NCBI GenBank assembly: GCA_040702975.1 | Contig: CP159990.1 | Coordinates: 4,030,001 to 4,094,000, forward strand | Source: Roseburia hominis | GTDB lineage: Bacteria > Bacillota > Clostridia > Lachnospirales > Lachnospiraceae | Length of the DNA stretch: 64,000 bases | Reading direction: 5' to 3' | Shown: in pieces, positions 62,213 to 64,000 of the stretch | Layout of the letters: the number at the start of each line of letters is the position of its first letter | Numbering within the stretch: the stretch's first letter is position 1 | The notes under the pieces: model-generated | Seen by the model: only the letters and a program-made list of their open reading frames with translations | What the model was told of the DNA's origin: nothing | Database searches by the model: none | Position numbers and translations under genes: made by a program

Positions 62213-62219
62213 AAGACGT

Positions 62220-63563
62220 TTATCCTCCTTCCCATCTTCGCCTTCTCAGCAGCTGCTCCGATTCACCTTCCTGTCCGGGCTCACTGCCTGCACTCTCCGT
62301 TTCATCAGCACCGCCGTCCGCCGCAAATATCCCGGCATCCTTCAGCTTCGTCATATTTCCATTGATCAGGTACAGATCGCCGCCTTCCTCCGCCGGTATC
62401 CTGTCCAGATTCTCCAGTTCCCTGATATCATTTGCAGACATCCAGCCGTTCTGTCTGGCTGTCGCATAACCGTTCATCCTGCTCTGGTAGTCACCACGCA
62501 GAAGCCCGTCCACATTGAACTTGAAGAAAAACTTCCTTTTTTCCTCCTTGGTCAGCAAGGCTCTCACCATTGCCTGCTCCCACCGGCTCACCCAGGGATC
62601 CAGCGTATACTTCACAAATTCCAGCGACTGCTGCTCAATGTTATTGAAGCTGGACTTCTCCAAATCCCCGATCATATGAGGCGGCACACGGAAAATCCTC
62701 GCAATCTCATCAATCTGGAATTTCCTTGTCTCCAGGAACTGAGCCTGCTCCGGACTGATGCTGATAGGCGTGTACTTCATCCCCTCTTCCAAAACAGCGA
62801 TCTTGTTTGCATTGCCGGAACCTCCAAATGTCGCCTGCCAGCTCTCACGAACCCTGGAAGGATCCTTGATCGTACCCGGATGTTCCAGCACCCCAGATGG
62901 AGCCGCGCCGTTTGCAAAGAACTTACTTCCGTATTCCTCTGTAGCAATCGCAAGCCCTATTGCATTCTTCGCCATCGCAATCGGTGAATATCCAACCAAA
63001 CCGTCAAAGCCTAACCCTGGAATGTGCAACACATCATGAGGCTGAAGCCTTACGGTTCTTCCAACTCTGTCCGTGCCCTTCCTTCCGTCAACATCGTCCG
63101 CATCATAAACGGTGTATTCGTAATAGAGCCTTCCGGGATCATCTCGGTCCACCTTCATCCGATCCGGCATCAGCGGATACAGAGCCACAACTTCGCCCTT
63201 GCCGTTCCTGATGATCTGACTGTATGCATTGCCCCATAGGAGCAAATGCGTCATCAAAGTCTCCCGGAAGATAAAGGAAGTCATTTCCGGATTCGGCTCA
63301 TCGTGGAGCAAAAAATAAAGCGGATGTTCCACCGCCTTTTCCTTACCGCCATCGTCGGTATATCTGTAAAATTGTAATGGCAGGCTCGCCACCGCCTCCG
63401 ACAGGATCCTCACGCAGCAGTACACCGCCGTCATCTGCATCGCAGACCGCTCTGTCACATACTTGCCGGATGAACTCGCCCCTAAAAAGAAGCTGTAGCT
63501 GCTCCCCGCCGTCCTGTCCGTGGGCTTATCCCTGCTCCGAAATAAACCGCTCAGTATTCCCAT
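62220..63563 (-). CDS. Phage portal protein, HK97 family
   Basis: A 447-residue portal. GGAGG lies upstream of the ATG at 63563; one codon earlier is GTG. Conserved blocks: VTERSAMQMTAVYCCVRILSEAVASLP, WGNAYSQIIRNGKGEVVALYPL, FRVPPHMIGDLEKSSFNNIEQQSLEFVKYTL. It forms the dodecameric DNA channel. Confidence 0.93.
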   Translation of the reverse strand: MGILSGLFRSRDKPTDRTAGSSYSFFLGASSSGKYVTERSAMQMTAVYCCVRILSEAVASLPLQFYRYTDDGGKEKAVEHPLYFLLHDEPNPEMTSFIFRETLMTHLLLWGNAYSQIIRNGKGEVVALYPLMPDRMKVDRDDPGRLYYEYTVYDADDVDGRKGTDRVGRTVRLQPHDVLHIPGLGFDGLVGYSPIAMAKNAIGLAIATEEYGSKFFANGAAPSGVLEHPGTIKDPSRVRESWQATFGGSGNANKIAVLEEGMKYTPISISPEQAQFLETRKFQIDEIARIFRVPPHMIGDLEKSSFNNIEQQSLEFVKYTLDPWVSRWEQAMVRALLTKEEKRKFFFKFNVDGLLRGDYQSRMNGYATARQNGWMSANDIRELENLDRIPAEEGGDLYLINGNMTKLKDAGIFAADGGADETESAGSEPGQEGESEQLLRRRRWEGG

Positions 63564-63580
63564 CACCGTTACCTCCTATC

Positions 63581-64000
63581 TCAAAAGACCAATAATCCTC
63601 TTGTATCATAAACCGATTCTTCCTTTTCATTGCCGCACCGGATCGCCCTGTCCAGCGCCATGATCATTGCGATAGCCCCGTCAATCTTCTCCGTGGACTT
63701 CGCTTTATCCGCCTTGATGTTTCCTGCCGGATCCGTCCGGATGAAAATATTGTCCATGTTCCATCTGAGAACCGGATGACCGCCATGGGCTATTCTTTGC
63801 TCCAGAACCAACCTCATCAATTCCTTCGTAGGAGGCGACATGGAAGCAAAACCCTGCCCAAACGGAACCACTGTAAATCCCATACCTTCCAAATCCTGCG
63901 ATAATTGCGTTGCTCCCCATCTGTCGTATGCGATCTCCCGGATGTAAAACCTCTCTCCAAGCCGCTCAATGAACTTCTCAATATATCCGTAATGTACCAC
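63581..64000 (-). CDS. Terminase large subunit, C-terminal fragment (partial)
   Basis: 139 in-frame residues at the window edge; the start is outside. The part seen is the nuclease domain end: EIAYDRWGATQLSQDLEGMGF, then GQGFASMSPPTKELMRLV and DGAIAMIMALDRAI, typical of HK97-type terminases. It lies 18 bp upstream of the portal gene. Confidence 0.88.
   Translation of the reverse strand: MVHYGYIEKFIERLGERFYIREIAYDRWGATQLSQDLEGMGFTVVPFGQGFASMSPPTKELMRLVLEQRIAHGGHPVLRWNMDNIFIRTDPAGNIKADKAKSTEKIDGAIAMIMALDRAIRCGNEKEESVYDTRGLLVF

Noticed and set aside
1..64000. tRNA, rRNA or CRISPR features
   Set aside because: None was seen by eye; repeats found have too few copies or wrong spacing for CRISPR. 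A dedicated tRNA search was not possible.

Overview
The window looks like chromosome of a gut Firmicute of the Lachnospiraceae type (class Clostridia). This rests on AGGAGG-type ribosome sites, moderate base composition with AT-rich islands, the gene families present (PucR, DUF1177, RsmH-like, DUF6870, three large serine recombinases) and a Siphovirus-type prophage. The species cannot be told from this sequence alone. I saw no rRNA, tRNA or CRISPR array, although I could not run a tRNA search.

Region 1 (1-7.3 kb) is an AT-rich accessory island and the most interesting part. An operon on the minus strand encodes a small TM2 membrane protein, a 1030-residue HerA/FtsK-like ATPase with a Ser/Gly/Thr-rich insert, and an unrecognised protein cut by the window edge. 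Just upstream, a tyrosine recombinase gene lies inside a 1.59-kb segment bounded by perfect 25-bp inverted repeats (4332-4356 and 5896-5920). Inside the segment is a fully consensus promoter (TTGACA-N17-TATAAT). In the orientation seen it points away from the operon into a terminator; after inversion it would point straight at the TM2-ATPase operon. Beyond the terminator sits an XRE regulator with three near-identical palindromic operators and a second promoter aimed at the recombinase. Together this reads as a phase-variable switch controlling an undescribed TM2/HerA module, seen here in the presumed OFF state.

Region 2 (7.3-18 kb) is a PucR-linked catabolic and uptake operon on the minus strand: carbon-nitrogen hydrolase, DUF1177 protein, a complete Dpp/Opp ABC transporter (binding lipoprotein, two permeases, two ATPases) and an M20 peptidase. 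Region 3 (18-21 kb) is an ArsR, COG0523 GTPase, thioredoxin-like and permease cluster, probably for metal or metalloid handling, whose last gene ends 20 bp before pucR. Region 4 (21-33.6 kb) is mixed chromosomal housekeeping: AAA-like ATPase/nuclease, endonuclease III, gamma-glutamylcyclotransferase-like protein, GNAT, GH31 glycosidase, an RsmH-like methyltransferase, YaiI, small hypotheticals, a Nudix hydrolase and a DUF3427 helicase that has lost its N-terminal part.

Region 5 (33.6-38.7 kb) is a redox cluster (flavodoxin-type reductase, SDR, a frameshifted flavodoxin, MATE pump, aldo/keto reductase) with a divergent LysR regulator. Region 6 (38.7-43.5 kb) is three tandem large serine recombinases. 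Region 7 (43.6-48.9 kb) carries small hypotheticals and a second LysR-controlled redox set (Cys-nucleophile hydrolase, flavodoxin, and a lipoprotein fusing a cyclophilin-like domain to an aldo/keto reductase). Region 8 (49-64 kb) is the late operon of an HK97-fold prophage read right to left: terminase, portal, ClpP-type protease, capsid, connectors, tail genes with a frameshifted chaperone pair, tape measure, tail tip, holin and a three-domain endolysin. Regions 6-8, and perhaps 5, probably form one integrated element whose right end is outside the window.
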